Positions 1 through 9,311 of a DNA stretch of 64,000 nt are shown piece after piece (the stretch's first letter is position 1; every line of letters starts with the position of its first letter). The notes below the pieces were generated by a model. That model was not told the DNA's origin and made no database searches. It worked only from the letters and a program-made list of their open reading frames with translations. The stretch covers positions 1 to 64,000 of the forward strand of contig JAMPFV010000010.1 of assembly GCA_023664265.1 (NCBI GenBank), given 5' to 3'. The translations under genes were made by a program, and so were the position numbers. Source of the stretch: Roseburia sp. (GTDB lineage: Bacteria > Bacillota > Clostridia > Lachnospirales > Lachnospiraceae).

Positions 1-136
1 GGCAATCCATTATAAAGAAAATGCAGAAGATCAACAGATAAATTTACTTCAATTTTCCCGTTTCGGCGAAATTCTCCGAACCACTCAAATCTTATCATAT
101 TTGGGATCAAAACAGTTGAATCAATCAGGTTTCTAA
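1..136 (+). CDS. 3' end of an unrecognised gene (partial)
   Basis: A reading frame open from the window edge runs 44 codons to TAA at 134-136 and ends in SKQLNQSGF. It is AT-rich and polar, unlike the GC-rich enolase that follows. I do not recognise the family; a mobile-element protein is possible but unsupported. It could be a chance open frame because only 135 bases are visible. Confidence 0.35.
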   Translation, partial: AIHYKENAEDQQINLLQFSRFGEILRTTQILSYLGSKQLNQSGF

Positions 137-151
137 ATATTGGTATATTAA

Positions 152-1510
<1,359 letters not shown>

Positions 1511-1526
1511 GCGCGAGACTGCAGTA

Positions 1527-2585
1527 TCAGCCTGTCTGACGCTGCAGATAATCTGTCGGACTGATAGTGAGATTGCCCCATGTGGCTCCCGCGTAAGCGG
1601 CGCCTTTGAGAAAGTGCTTGCGGGAAATCCAGTAATCCTGATCGTCATTGGTGCAGTCAAGGTGATACCATTGGCCGTCAATGTTGACGAGATTCCAAGC
1701 GTGTCCGACGCCGTCCACGGTGCCTGACGCGACATAGCAGGGAATACCCATGTAGTCCATGAATTTCTGGAACAGCAGCGCGTAGCCCGTGCAGACCGTC
1801 GTGTTATAGTACAGTGCGTCGTATGCAGAGCGGAAGTCGGCTTCCTCCTCAATCGTCTCGTAGGAGTAGGATACCGTATTGCAGATGTAGTCATGTACCG
1901 CAAGAACCTTATCGTAGGTACTGCCCGTGTTGAACTGCGGAAAGAGCTGTGCAACGGCCGTGTCCGTGTAAATCTCCTCCTCAATCGTGCTCAGGTATTG
2001 GTAGGTGACGACAAAATTGTCCTCCAGACCGCGAATCCGCACACCGTAGATATTGGCTGAGGAATAATCGCAGACGGGGTCATATAAAACGCCGCCGAAG
2101 ATGCCGACAAGGGAGTCAATGTCCATACCCTGATTGTGAATCAGAACCGTGGAGGCATGTCGGGAGAGCGCGTCCGTGCGTGCCGCAAGCGCATTGTCAA
2201 AGCTTGTGACCGTGTATTCCGCGGTGTCCGAGTACTGTGGAGCGGGCGCCGGAGTGATGCTTTCAACCGGATTCTGTGTCAGCGCGTCGGCCGGAATGTA
2301 GAAGATACCGCCCGCCTCGACACGAAACCATCCGTTGGAGGTCATTCCCGTAACCTGAACCGGGGTACCTGCGTCCAACACGGCTGCCGGCATTACGGAG
2401 GCGTCCGGCTCCGGATAGCATCCGATGGGGATTGCCGTATAAAGGACAGCGCTTGTGTCCGTGACCGTAAATTCCGCGGCCTGCGTGGAGATGCCGGCCT
2501 GAAGCGACAGTGCGAGTACCAAAATAAAGCCGTAGAGCCGGCTGCGGATTCCCAAACGCAGACCTTTTCTGAAAATAAAATGCAT
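1527..2585 (-). CDS. Secreted transglutaminase-like protein
   Basis: 352 residues. A hydrophobic signal segment lies at about 16-36 (GFILVLALSLQAGISTQAA), so the protein is exported. An SH3-like region follows at about 40-100 (GTPVQVTGMTSNGWFRVEAGG), then a transglutaminase-like fold at about 215-340. The Cys-His-Asp triad is visible as TVCTGYA, GHAWN and HLDCTND. This family includes peptidases and cell-wall-associated enzymes; the substrate is unknown. GGGAGGG precedes the ATG and a good promoter lies upstream. Confidence 0.85.
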   Translation of the reverse strand: MHFIFRKGLRLGIRSRLYGFILVLALSLQAGISTQAAEFTVTDTSAVLYTAIPIGCYPEPDASVMPAAVLDAGTPVQVTGMTSNGWFRVEAGGIFYIPADALTQNPVESITPAPAPQYSDTAEYTVTSFDNALAARTDALSRHASTVLIHNQGMDIDSLVGIFGGVLYDPVCDYSSANIYGVRIRGLEDNFVVTYQYLSTIEEEIYTDTAVAQLFPQFNTGSTYDKVLAVHDYICNTVSYSYETIEEEADFRSAYDALYYNTTVCTGYALLFQKFMDYMGIPCYVASGTVDGVGHAWNLVNIDGQWYHLDCTNDDQDYWISRKHFLKGAAYAGATWGNLTISPTDYLQRQTG

Positions 2586-2626
2586 AGTATTCCCTCCCGA
2601 AACAGACTGATAAATGATATATATTC

Positions 2627-2655
2627 ATCATATCACCTTGGTATCCGTTTGCCAA
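2627..2655 (-). promoter_or_regulatory. Promoter of the transglutaminase-like gene
   Basis: On the minus strand TTGGCA (2655-2650), 17-base spacer, TATGAT (2632-2627), about 35 bases upstream of the start codon. Matches the vegetative sigma-A pattern. Confidence 0.65.
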
Positions 2656-2690
2656 TCAAAAAGCGATGAAAAGCAGAAGAAAAATTTGTA

Positions 2691-2719
2691 TTGAAAAATG
2701 TTCCAAACTGTGTTACACT
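2691..2719 (+). promoter_or_regulatory. Promoter of secG
   Basis: TTGAAA (2691-2696), 17-base spacer, TACACT (2714-2719), about 50 bases before the secG start. Confidence 0.6.
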
Positions 2720-2769
2720 TCTCTTCGTGAGACGGAAAATGTCCGAGTATGTTGGAAGGAGGTACAAGG

Positions 2770-3006
2770 ATGGCGGTTTTGAGAACAGTCCTTACGATTA
2801 TATTAATACTGGTATCGATCGCGTTTACGGTGATTGTTTTGATGCAGGAGGGAAAAGCAGCGGGGCTTGGCGCTATCAGCGGTGCGGCGGAGACTTATTG
2901 GGGCAAGAATAAGGGACGCTCCATGGAGGGCGCGCTTGTGAAGCTGACCACGGTTTTGGGCGTGGTATTCATGGTGCTTTCGGTTGTTTTAAATATAAAC
3001 TTTTAA
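2770..3006 (+). CDS. secG: Preprotein translocase subunit SecG
   Basis: 78 residues with two membrane segments (about 3-22 and 54-75) separated by the SecG-type cytoplasmic loop MQEGKAAGLGAISGAAETYW. SecG assists SecYE/SecA protein export. ATG 2770 has GGAAGGAGG at 2754-2762; the in-frame ATG at 2749 precedes that site. Its position just before rnr and smpB is the common Firmicute order, although a terminator separates them here. Confidence 0.93.
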   Translation: MAVLRTVLTIILILVSIAFTVIVLMQEGKAAGLGAISGAAETYWGKNKGRSMEGALVKLTTVLGVVFMVLSVVLNINF

Positions 3007-3015
3007 CTTATGTAG

Positions 3016-3046
3016 AACACTCTTGTAAAAGGGTGTTTTTTCTTTT
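3016..3046 (+). terminator. Terminator after secG
   Basis: AACACTC (3016-3022) pairs with GGGTGTT (3031-3037) across an 8-base loop, followed by a T-rich run. Confidence 0.8.
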
Positions 3047-3135
3047 ATGATAGAAATAGAATAGGTACGGAAGAAGTATGGCAGGAGAAGTACGATAGAG
3101 GAAAGCAAGGGTCAGAGCAGAAGGAGGGAATGCGG

Positions 3136-5277
3136 ATGAGCGATAAGCGGAAAAAGGTGATTCTTGATCTGATGAGTGAGGAGTTCTATGTGCCGATGAA
3201 GGAGAAGGAGCTTGCGGTGATGCTTCAGGTGTCGAAGGAGGACAGGGCGGAGCTGAACCGCATCCTCAATGAGCTTCTGGCGGAGGGAAAGCTTTCCATT
3301 ACCAAGAAGGGTAAGTTCATCAAGGCGAAAAATTCAGAGAAAGAGCTTATCGGTACCTTTATCAGCCATCCCAAGGGCTTTGGCTTTGTGGAGATAGAGG
3401 GCAGGGAGGAGGATCTCTATATACCGGAGAACTATGTCAACGGCGCGTTCCACAAGGATAAGGTGAAGGCGGCGCTGCTCTCAGGGCAGCATGGCAGGCG
3501 TCAGGAGGCACAGATTACGGAGATTATCGAGCGCGGGGTGACGCAGCTTGTGGGAACCTACGATAAGACGAATCAGAACTACGGGTTTGTCGTTCCCGAC
3601 AACAGCAAAATCAGCGCGGATATTTTCGTGCCTGCCGAGAGCTCGAAGGGGGCCGTGTCAGGCCACAAGGTGGTGTGTCAGATTACCGATTATGGCAGGG
3701 ACAACAGGAAGCCGGAGGGCAAAATCACGGAGATCCTGGGGCATGTCAACGACCCGGGCGTCGATATCCTGTCGATTGTCAAGGGCTATGAGCTGCCGAT
3801 GGAATTTTCAGAGAAGGTTCTGCATCAGGCGGAGCATGTCTCAAGCGAGGTGTCAGAGGCTGATATGGCAGGGCGGCGGGATTTGCGCGGTGTGCAGATG
3901 GTCACGATAGACGGGGAGGACGCGAAGGATTTGGACGACGCGGTGAGCCTTACGAAGGAGGGCGGTCTTTACCGGCTGGGTGTGCACATTGCGGATGTGA
4001 CAAACTACGTTCAGGAAAATTCCGCGCTGGATTGGGAGGCGCGCGGGCGCGGCACCAGCGTATATCTGGTGGACAGGGTGATACCGATGCTGCCGCATAA
4101 GCTTTCAAACGGCATCTGTTCCCTGAACGCGGGGGTTGACCGGCTTGCGCTGAGCTGCCTGATGACGATTGATGAAAAGGGAGAGGTCACGGACCACGAG
4201 CTTGTGGAGACGGTGATACGGGTTGACAGGCGCATGTCCTACACTGCTGTCAGGGAAATCCTTGAGGACAGGGACGCCGAGCGGTGCAGGGAGTACGAGG
4301 AGCTTGTGCCGATGTTTGAGCGGATGCGCGAGCTTGCGGGAATCCTGCGCGAGAGGCGAAGAAAGCGCGGCTCCATTGACTTTGATTTTCCGGAGACAAA
4401 GATTATTCTGGACAGCCAGGGGCGTCCCTTGGAGATAAAGCCCTATGAACGGAATGTCGCGACGCGGATCATCGAGGATTTTATGCTGATTGCGAATGAG
4501 ACAGTGGCGCAGCACTTTTACTGGATGGAGCTGCCGTTTGTCTACCGCACCCATGATAATCCTGACCCCGAGAAAATCGCGAAGCTGGGCACCTTTATCC
4601 GCAATTTCGGCTACAGCATCAAGAGCGGTCAGGAGGAGATTCACCCCAAGGAGCTGCAGAAGCTTCTGGTGAAGATAGAGGGGACGCCGGAGGAGGCGCT
4701 GATTGACCGGCTCACGCTGCGCAGCATGAAGCAGGCGAAGTACACTATAGACTGCTCGGGGCATTTCGGGCTGGCGTGCCCGTATTACTGTCATTTCACA
4801 TCCCCGATAAGGCGGTATCCGGATTTGCAGATCCACAGGATTATCAAGGAGCAGCTCCGCGGCAGGCTGGACGAGAGCCGGATAGCGCATTACAATGAGA
4901 TACTGCCCGAGGTAGCGAAGCATTCCTCCGAGATGGAGCGGCGTGCGGACGAGGCGGAGCGCGAGACGGATAAGCTGAAAAAGGCGGAGTATATGGAGGC
5001 GCGCATCGGTGAGATTTATGAGGGCGTTATCTCCTCCATCACCAATTGGGGCGTGTATGTGGAGCTTCCCAACACGGTAGAGGGGATGATTCATGTGTCC
5101 ATGCTGCCGGGCGACTATTTCTATTACGATGAGACCTCCTATGAGATGGTGGGGCAGGCGACGGATAAGCGCTACCGTCTGGGGGAGCGGATTAAGATTA
5201 AGGTGAATGGGGTAGATAAGATATCCCGAACAATTGATTTTGTGATTCCCGAGGAGTGGGAGGAAGAAGAAGCCTAG
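3136..5277 (+). CDS. rnr: Ribonuclease R
   Basis: 713 residues. Hydrolytic 3'-5' exoribonuclease for structured RNA, working with tmRNA/SmpB in quality control. Order seen: N-terminal winged-helix region (about 1-65), cold-shock/OB segments (GFGFVEIEGREEDLYIP), the RNB catalytic domain from about 235 with the metal-binding Asp cluster in DGEDAKDLDDAVSL, and a C-terminal S1 domain (EGVISSITNWGVYVELPNTV). ATG 3136 is preferred because AAGGAGGG ends 7 bases before it; ATG 3130 is too close. smpB follows directly. Confidence 0.96.
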   Translation: MSDKRKKVILDLMSEEFYVPMKEKELAVMLQVSKEDRAELNRILNELLAEGKLSITKKGKFIKAKNSEKELIGTFISHPKGFGFVEIEGREEDLYIPENYVNGAFHKDKVKAALLSGQHGRRQEAQITEIIERGVTQLVGTYDKTNQNYGFVVPDNSKISADIFVPAESSKGAVSGHKVVCQITDYGRDNRKPEGKITEILGHVNDPGVDILSIVKGYELPMEFSEKVLHQAEHVSSEVSEADMAGRRDLRGVQMVTIDGEDAKDLDDAVSLTKEGGLYRLGVHIADVTNYVQENSALDWEARGRGTSVYLVDRVIPMLPHKLSNGICSLNAGVDRLALSCLMTIDEKGEVTDHELVETVIRVDRRMSYTAVREILEDRDAERCREYEELVPMFERMRELAGILRERRRKRGSIDFDFPETKIILDSQGRPLEIKPYERNVATRIIEDFMLIANETVAQHFYWMELPFVYRTHDNPDPEKIAKLGTFIRNFGYSIKSGQEEIHPKELQKLLVKIEGTPEEALIDRLTLRSMKQAKYTIDCSGHFGLACPYYCHFTSPIRRYPDLQIHRIIKEQLRGRLDESRIAHYNEILPEVAKHSSEMERRADEAERETDKLKKAEYMEARIGEIYEGVISSITNWGVYVELPNTVEGMIHVSMLPGDYFYYDETSYEMVGQATDKRYRLGERIKIKVNGVDKISRTIDFVIPEEWEEEEA

Positions 5278-5313
5278 GGAGCGGAGTAAGCGGAATGGAA
5301 GGGCATGGTCAAT

Positions 5314-5778
5314 ATGGCAAAGAATGAGGCAATGAAGCTGGTAGCCAACAATAAAAAGGCATATCACGATTACTTTATAGAGGATAAAATCGAGTGCGGA
5401 ATCGCGCTCCACGGGACGGAGGTAAAGTCCCTGCGCATGGGCAAGTGCAGCATCAAGGAGGCTTTTGTCCGGATCGAGAACGGCGAGGTGTTCGTGTACG
5501 GGATGCATGTTTCGCCCTATGAAAAGGGAAATATCTTCAATAAAGACCCGCTGCGCGTGAAGAAGCTTCTGCTGCATCGGCAGGAGATTAATAAGCTGGT
5601 GGGGAAGATTAAGGAGAAGGGTTACACGTTGGTGCCGCTTCAGGTATATTTTTCCAATGGGAAGGCGAAGGTCGAGATTGGGCTTGCGCGCGGCAAGAAG
5701 CTCTACGATAAACGGGCGGATATCGCGAAGAAGGATCAGAGGAGGGAGCTTGAGCGGGCGTTTAGAGCGAAAGATTAG
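5314..5778 (+). CDS. smpB: SsrA-binding protein SmpB
   Basis: 154 residues, the normal SmpB length. It binds tmRNA and brings it to stalled ribosomes. Motifs: [40 protein letters not shown], and the basic C-terminal tail [19 protein letters not shown]. The ATG at 5314 has GGAAGGG about 10 bases upstream; ATG 5305 would touch that site. It lies 36 bases after rnr, so the two are probably cotranscribed. No tmRNA gene was seen in the window. Confidence 0.96.
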   Translation: MAKNEAMKLVANNKKAYHDYFIEDKIECGIALHGTEVKSLRMGKCSIKEAFVRIENGEVFVYGMHVSPYEKGNIFNKDPLRVKKLLLHRQEINKLVGKIKEKGYTLVPLQVYFSNGKAKVEIGLARGKKLYDKRADIAKKDQRRELERAFRAKD

Positions 5779-5794
5779 AAAGGAATATATCGAA

Positions 5795-6046
5795 ATGCCG
5801 GAAATAAGCAGATTTTATGGAATAGTAATAAAGATGTTCTTTAAACCGAAGGAACATGAGCCAAGTCATATACATGCATTGTATGGAGAGCATATCGGAA
5901 TTTTTGATTTAAATACGATGGAAATGACAGAAGGAGACCTTCCCAAGAAAGCGCAGGAACTGGTAAAGGAATGGATGGAGAGTAATCAGGAAGCACTGAT
6001 TGAAATGTGGGACAGCCAAAATTTAAGAAAATTGCCACCTTTATAG
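5795..6046 (+). CDS. DUF4160 family protein
   Basis: 83 residues: MPEISRFYGIVIKMFF, then the family mark EHEPSHIHALYGEHIGIFDL with two His residues, and an acidic C-terminus with QELVKEWMESNQEAL. DUF4160 proteins are small, of unknown biochemistry, and recur beside DUF2442 proteins as here. AGGA lies 10 bases before the ATG. It is more AT-rich than smpB, suggesting acquisition. A toxin-antitoxin role is only suspected. Confidence 0.85.
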   Translation: MPEISRFYGIVIKMFFKPKEHEPSHIHALYGEHIGIFDLNTMEMTEGDLPKKAQELVKEWMESNQEALIEMWDSQNLRKLPPL

Positions 6047-6060
6047 GAGGAGATTATCAA

Positions 6061-6315
6061 ATGATACCCAGAATTAAGAGTGTAAAGCCACTTGAAGATT
6101 ATATGCTGCATGTTGTATTTGAGGACGGGCGGGACTGCCTGTATGATGTTGGAGAAGATATAGACAGTGTAAAAGGCTATGAGGATTTGAAAGACATCCA
6201 TGGGCTTTTTGAACAGGTGCAACTGGACGAGAGCAGAACCTGTGTTTTTTGGAATGATTTTATAGACCTTCCCAGTGATGCAATATATGAAAATGGAACT
6301 GCATTTACCGGATAA
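6061..6315 (+). CDS. DUF2442 family protein
   Basis: 84 residues with the DUF2442 pattern: IKSVKPLEDYMLHVVFEDGR at the N-terminus and FWNDFIDLPSDAIYENG near the end. GGAGGAGAT precedes the ATG, and only 14 bases separate it from the DUF4160 gene, so the two form one unit. DUF2442 members often partner DUF4160 genes; function is unproven. Confidence 0.85.
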   Translation: MIPRIKSVKPLEDYMLHVVFEDGRDCLYDVGEDIDSVKGYEDLKDIHGLFEQVQLDESRTCVFWNDFIDLPSDAIYENGTAFTG

Positions 6316-6345
6316 AAACGGTACAAATATCCCACAACGTATATA

Positions 6346-6369
6346 ACGGGCTGCCGCGGCAGCCCGTTT
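6346..6369. terminator. Palindromic, probably bidirectional terminator
   Basis: ACGGGCTGCC (6346-6355) and GGCAGCCCGT (6358-6367) form a perfect stem with a GC centre, followed by TTT. It sits between the converging DUF2442 and chemotaxis genes. Confidence 0.6.
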
Positions 6370-6383
6370 GGTGTTGTATGTAC

Positions 6384-8171
6384 TTAAATAGTGAACTTGT
6401 TCACGCTCTGTACAAGGCCGTCCACCTTGGTCTCCAAATCATCCACGATGGCGCCGGAGTCGTTTACGACCTGTGAAAGCTCACAGGACATTGCGGCGGT
6501 TTCCTCCGTAACGGTCGCGTTCTCCTGTGCGATTCGGTTGAGTGTATCCAACGCGCTTGTCACGGATTCACGCTGAACACCAATCTCAGTGGTCATCGCG
6601 TCGATATCCTGTACGATGGATACACAACTGTCAAGCTCTTTGTAGAGCTGATTGAAGATTTTCTGCGTCTCGGAGAGCGAGTCTACCTGCACGTCGATGG
6701 AGGAACTCATTTCCTTCATAATCTCCACGGACTTTGAGGAGTTGGAGAGCAGCTCCTGCAGCACGCCGGTAATCTCCTCAACAGAGTCGGCGGACTGCTG
6801 TGACAGCTTGCCGATCTCGTCAGCGACAACCGCAAATCCCTTCCCGGCCTCGCCCGCTCTGGCGGCCTCAATGCTCGCGTTCAGGGCGAGCAGACTTGTC
6901 TGGTCTGAAATCTCGTTGATCAAGTTTGCCGCAAGCTGAATCTGCTGTACGGACTTGTTGGTCATCTCCGTCTGTGAGTGCATCGCGCTGATGTTCGTGC
7001 GGGTCTTGTCATTTGCCTGAATCAGCTTGTTCAGCGTATCCATGGAGCGCTGGCTGAGCTGCTTCATGTCGTTTGCGTTCTCATCCATGTTGTGGATGCC
7101 GACGGTGGTCTTCTCAATCCTGTCAGCCATTATGGCAGCCTGCTGTGCCGCGTCGTCCGTGGAGCCGGCCTGCTCGGTCACGTTGTTTGCAATCGACTCG
7201 ACAGCGGTGGAAACCTCGGAGATGGAGCCCTTCATATGGTTGAAAGTATCCTCGAACTTGGACAGCGCGGCAGTGACGTTCTGCGCCAGATCGTTAATGC
7301 CATGCAGGAGTGACCGGATGTTGTTCTGCGCGGTGTCCAGCGCCTGTGCGGTGCGTCCGATTTCGTTGTTTGCCTTCACGGAAACCTGCGTTGTGAGATT
7401 CCCCTCTGAAATGTTGTTGGCAAAGCGCTGGATGTCCTTTAACGGGCGGATGAGGCGCTTGCCATAAAAGTAGGCGATAAGAAGCGCCGCGACAACCATA
7501 GCCGCGAATACAGCATCAATTTTGGCTAAGGATGACTGATAGACGGCGTCGATCGCTGAACCCTTCTCGGCGATGGCGGCCTGAATGTCGTCCGTATAGT
7601 TGCCGGTGGACACTACCCAGCCCCACGGCTCGAAAATCTGTGAGTAGGCAATCTTGGGCGCAACGGTCACGCCGTCAGCCTTTGTAAAGTAAAATTCATT
7701 ATAACCGCCCTTCTCCGGACTCTGGCAGGTCTTCATAATCTCCTGGATAATCATAACGCCGTTCGGGTCCTCAAGCTCGTAGCGGTAATCGCCCTCCTTA
7801 TCCACAAGGATAGGGTGCATCACCAGAATATAGTCGGTGTCGTCGATCCAGAAATAACCGCTTTGATCATCGCGGTAGCGCATGGCACGGATGGTCTCGG
7901 ACGCGTCATACTTGGCCTCGTCCTCGGTCTTGGCACCGGACTGATACAGGTCATATTCTGCCTGAAGCACGGCCATGGTACTCTGAACCTGTGACTTTAT
8001 CTCGGTTCTGTAGCCGTCATTCATTGCTTCCTCATAGTATTCAAAGGAAGATTGAGTTAAGCTCTTTGCAGTGACAACGGCATTGAAGCCGATACCGAAG
8101 GCTGTGACTACAACGGCGATTGTAGCGAGCAGCATCAGAGAGCCTATCAGACTTTTTTCTCTTTTTTTCAT
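6384..8171 (-). CDS. Methyl-accepting chemotaxis protein, Cache sensor
   Basis: 595 residues. A first membrane segment (about 11-32) leads to an extracytoplasmic Cache-like sensor (about 35-205, with [19 protein letters not shown] and [11 protein letters not shown]), a second membrane segment (about 223-243), HAMP, and a cytoplasmic signalling domain. The CheA/CheW contact hairpin [20 protein letters not shown] is intact. The start at 8171 is chosen because GGAG lies 6 bases upstream; the longer upstream open frame is the structured leader repeat. The ligand is unknown; Cache sensors of this type often bind small organic acids. Confidence 0.93.
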   Translation of the reverse strand: MKKREKSLIGSLMLLATIAVVVTAFGIGFNAVVTAKSLTQSSFEYYEEAMNDGYRTEIKSQVQSTMAVLQAEYDLYQSGAKTEDEAKYDASETIRAMRYRDDQSGYFWIDDTDYILVMHPILVDKEGDYRYELEDPNGVMIIQEIMKTCQSPEKGGYNEFYFTKADGVTVAPKIAYSQIFEPWGWVVSTGNYTDDIQAAIAEKGSAIDAVYQSSLAKIDAVFAAMVVAALLIAYFYGKRLIRPLKDIQRFANNISEGNLTTQVSVKANNEIGRTAQALDTAQNNIRSLLHGINDLAQNVTAALSKFEDTFNHMKGSISEVSTAVESIANNVTEQAGSTDDAAQQAAIMADRIEKTTVGIHNMDENANDMKQLSQRSMDTLNKLIQANDKTRTNISAMHSQTEMTNKSVQQIQLAANLINEISDQTSLLALNASIEAARAGEAGKGFAVVADEIGKLSQQSADSVEEITGVLQELLSNSSKSVEIMKEMSSSIDVQVDSLSETQKIFNQLYKELDSCVSIVQDIDAMTTEIGVQRESVTSALDTLNRIAQENATVTEETAAMSCELSQVVNDSGAIVDDLETKVDGLVQSVNKFTI

Positions 8172-8272
8172 GCTAATCTCCATTTCTGAGCGACTTGTCG
8201 CGAAAAGGCGACGAGAAATTTTCCCGTCTACCATCAAGGCTATTTGTTTTCGCTCGGAAACAAATAGCCGAT
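8172..8272 (-). repeat. Structured leader repeat, copy A (before the chemotaxis gene)
   Basis: About 100 bases nearly identical to 33343-33442. Read on the minus strand: GGCTATTTGTTT (8269-8258) pairs with AAACAAATAGCC (8249-8238) around the loop CCGAGCGA; then a terminator-like hairpin GACGGGA/TCTCGTC with TTTT; then TCGCTCAG (8193-8186), which matches 7 of 8 loop bases in reverse complement; then the ribosome site and ATG. It lies within the 5' untranslated region downstream of the promoter at 8353-8381. Confidence 0.75.
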
Positions 8273-8305
8273 TGAAAAATAAGCTATCAAGCTTATTTTT
8301 CAATC
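8270..8305. repeat. Perfect palindrome upstream of leader repeat A
   Basis: GATTGAAAAATAAGCT (8270-8285) and AGCTTATTTTTCAATC (8290-8305) pair perfectly around ATCA. The ends resemble those of the hairpin at 21989-22050. Confidence 0.7.
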
Positions 8306-8352
8306 TAATCACCTTTAAGTAAAATTTGTTAGTAACTGATAATATCTTATTA

Positions 8353-8381
8353 ATTTTACACATTTTTTTGTTACTTTTCAA
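8353..8381 (-). promoter_or_regulatory. Promoter of the chemotaxis gene
   Basis: Minus strand TTGAAA (8381-8376), 17-base spacer, TAAAAT (8358-8353). It implies a leader of about 170 nt containing the palindrome and leader repeat A. Confidence 0.55.
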
Positions 8382-8426
8382 CCCGTTTTCAAAAATAACA
8401 CCATTTTTGTGGTCAAATTTGTCTTA

Positions 8427-8455
8427 TTGACAAAATTGTACAGGGGAAGTATACT
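8427..8455 (+). promoter_or_regulatory. Promoter of the ABC exporter operon
   Basis: TTGACA (8427-8432), 17-base spacer, TATACT (8450-8455); start site near 8462, giving a leader of roughly 105 nt with a small GTTAG/CTAAC hairpin. Confidence 0.75.
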
Positions 8456-8568
8456 GGAAACAAGTTAGCGACCACTAACATAAGGCGGGCGCATTTTTCG
8501 AGCATATGAGTTAGGCAAAACTAATCAAAGTAAGTGCAATAAAATTTGTGAGAGACGGAGGTACGACC

Positions 8569-9285
8569 ATGTCGGAGGAGGAAAGGAAATTTTTGGAGAT
8601 TGTGGAGCTGAAAAAGGGCTTTGGCAGCGGGGAGACGCGCCAGGAGGTACTGCGGGGGATGAGCTTTTCGGTAGCGCGGGGGGAGTTCTGTGTGCTCTTA
8701 GGCCCTTCAGGGTCGGGGAAGTCCACGCTGCTCAACATTATCGGCGGGATAGACAGCGCGGATTCGGGATACATCTCCATCAACGGCGATAAGCTGGAGG
8801 ATTTGGGCGAGAAGCGGCTGACGCAGTACCGCAGGAAGCATCTGGGGTATGTCTTTCAGATGTACAATCTGATTGGCAATCTGAATGTGAAGGAGAATAT
8901 CGAGGTCGGAGCGTATCTGTCGGACAGTCCGCTTGATATTGACGAGCTTCTGAACACACTGGGGCTTTACGACCACCGATATAAGCTCCCGAACCAGTTG
9001 TCGGGCGGGCAGCAGCAGCGCGTCTCCATCGGCCGCGCCATCGTCAAGAACCCCGATATTCTGCTCTGCGACGAACCGACAGGCGCGCTCGATTACAACA
9101 CATCGAAGGAAATCTTGAAGCTGATTGAGGACGTCAATGAGAAGTATGGGAACACGGTTATTATGGTCACGCACAATGAGGCAATTAAAAATATGGCGGA
9201 TCACGTGATAAAGCTTCGTGACGGGAATGTCCGCCGCAATGAGATTAATGAGAATAAAATCTCGGCGGCGGATTTGGAATGGTAA
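8569..9285 (+). CDS. ABC transporter ATP-binding protein, MacB/LolD-like
   Basis: 238 residues. Walker [11 protein letters not shown]-loop in [10 protein letters not shown], signature [14 protein letters not shown], Walker [13 protein letters not shown] and H-loop VTHN are all intact, so the ATPase should be active. The family energises FtsX/MacB-type permeases that move peptides, lipoproteins or drugs from the membrane outward. ATG 8569 has GGAGG 7 bases upstream; a GTG at 8548 is possible. The permease follows at once. Confidence 0.92.
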   Translation: MSEEERKFLEIVELKKGFGSGETRQEVLRGMSFSVARGEFCVLLGPSGSGKSTLLNIIGGIDSADSGYISINGDKLEDLGEKRLTQYRRKHLGYVFQMYNLIGNLNVKENIEVGAYLSDSPLDIDELLNTLGLYDHRYKLPNQLSGGQQQRVSIGRAIVKNPDILLCDEPTGALDYNTSKEILKLIEDVNEKYGNTVIMVTHNEAIKNMADHVIKLRDGNVRRNEINENKISAADLEW

Positions 9286-9311
9286 ACGCGAAGGGGAGGC
9301 ATGAGATTGAG

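Noticed and set aside
5779..6400. tmRNA gene expected downstream of smpB
   Set aside because: No ALA-tRNA-like ends or tag-coding stretch found; the space holds DUF4160 and DUF2442 genes.
8172..8381. N-terminal extension of the chemotaxis receptor to an ATG at 8381
   Set aside because: The extension would translate the hairpin leader repeat and place 70 unrelated residues before the membrane span; GGAG and ATG at 8171 fit the family.
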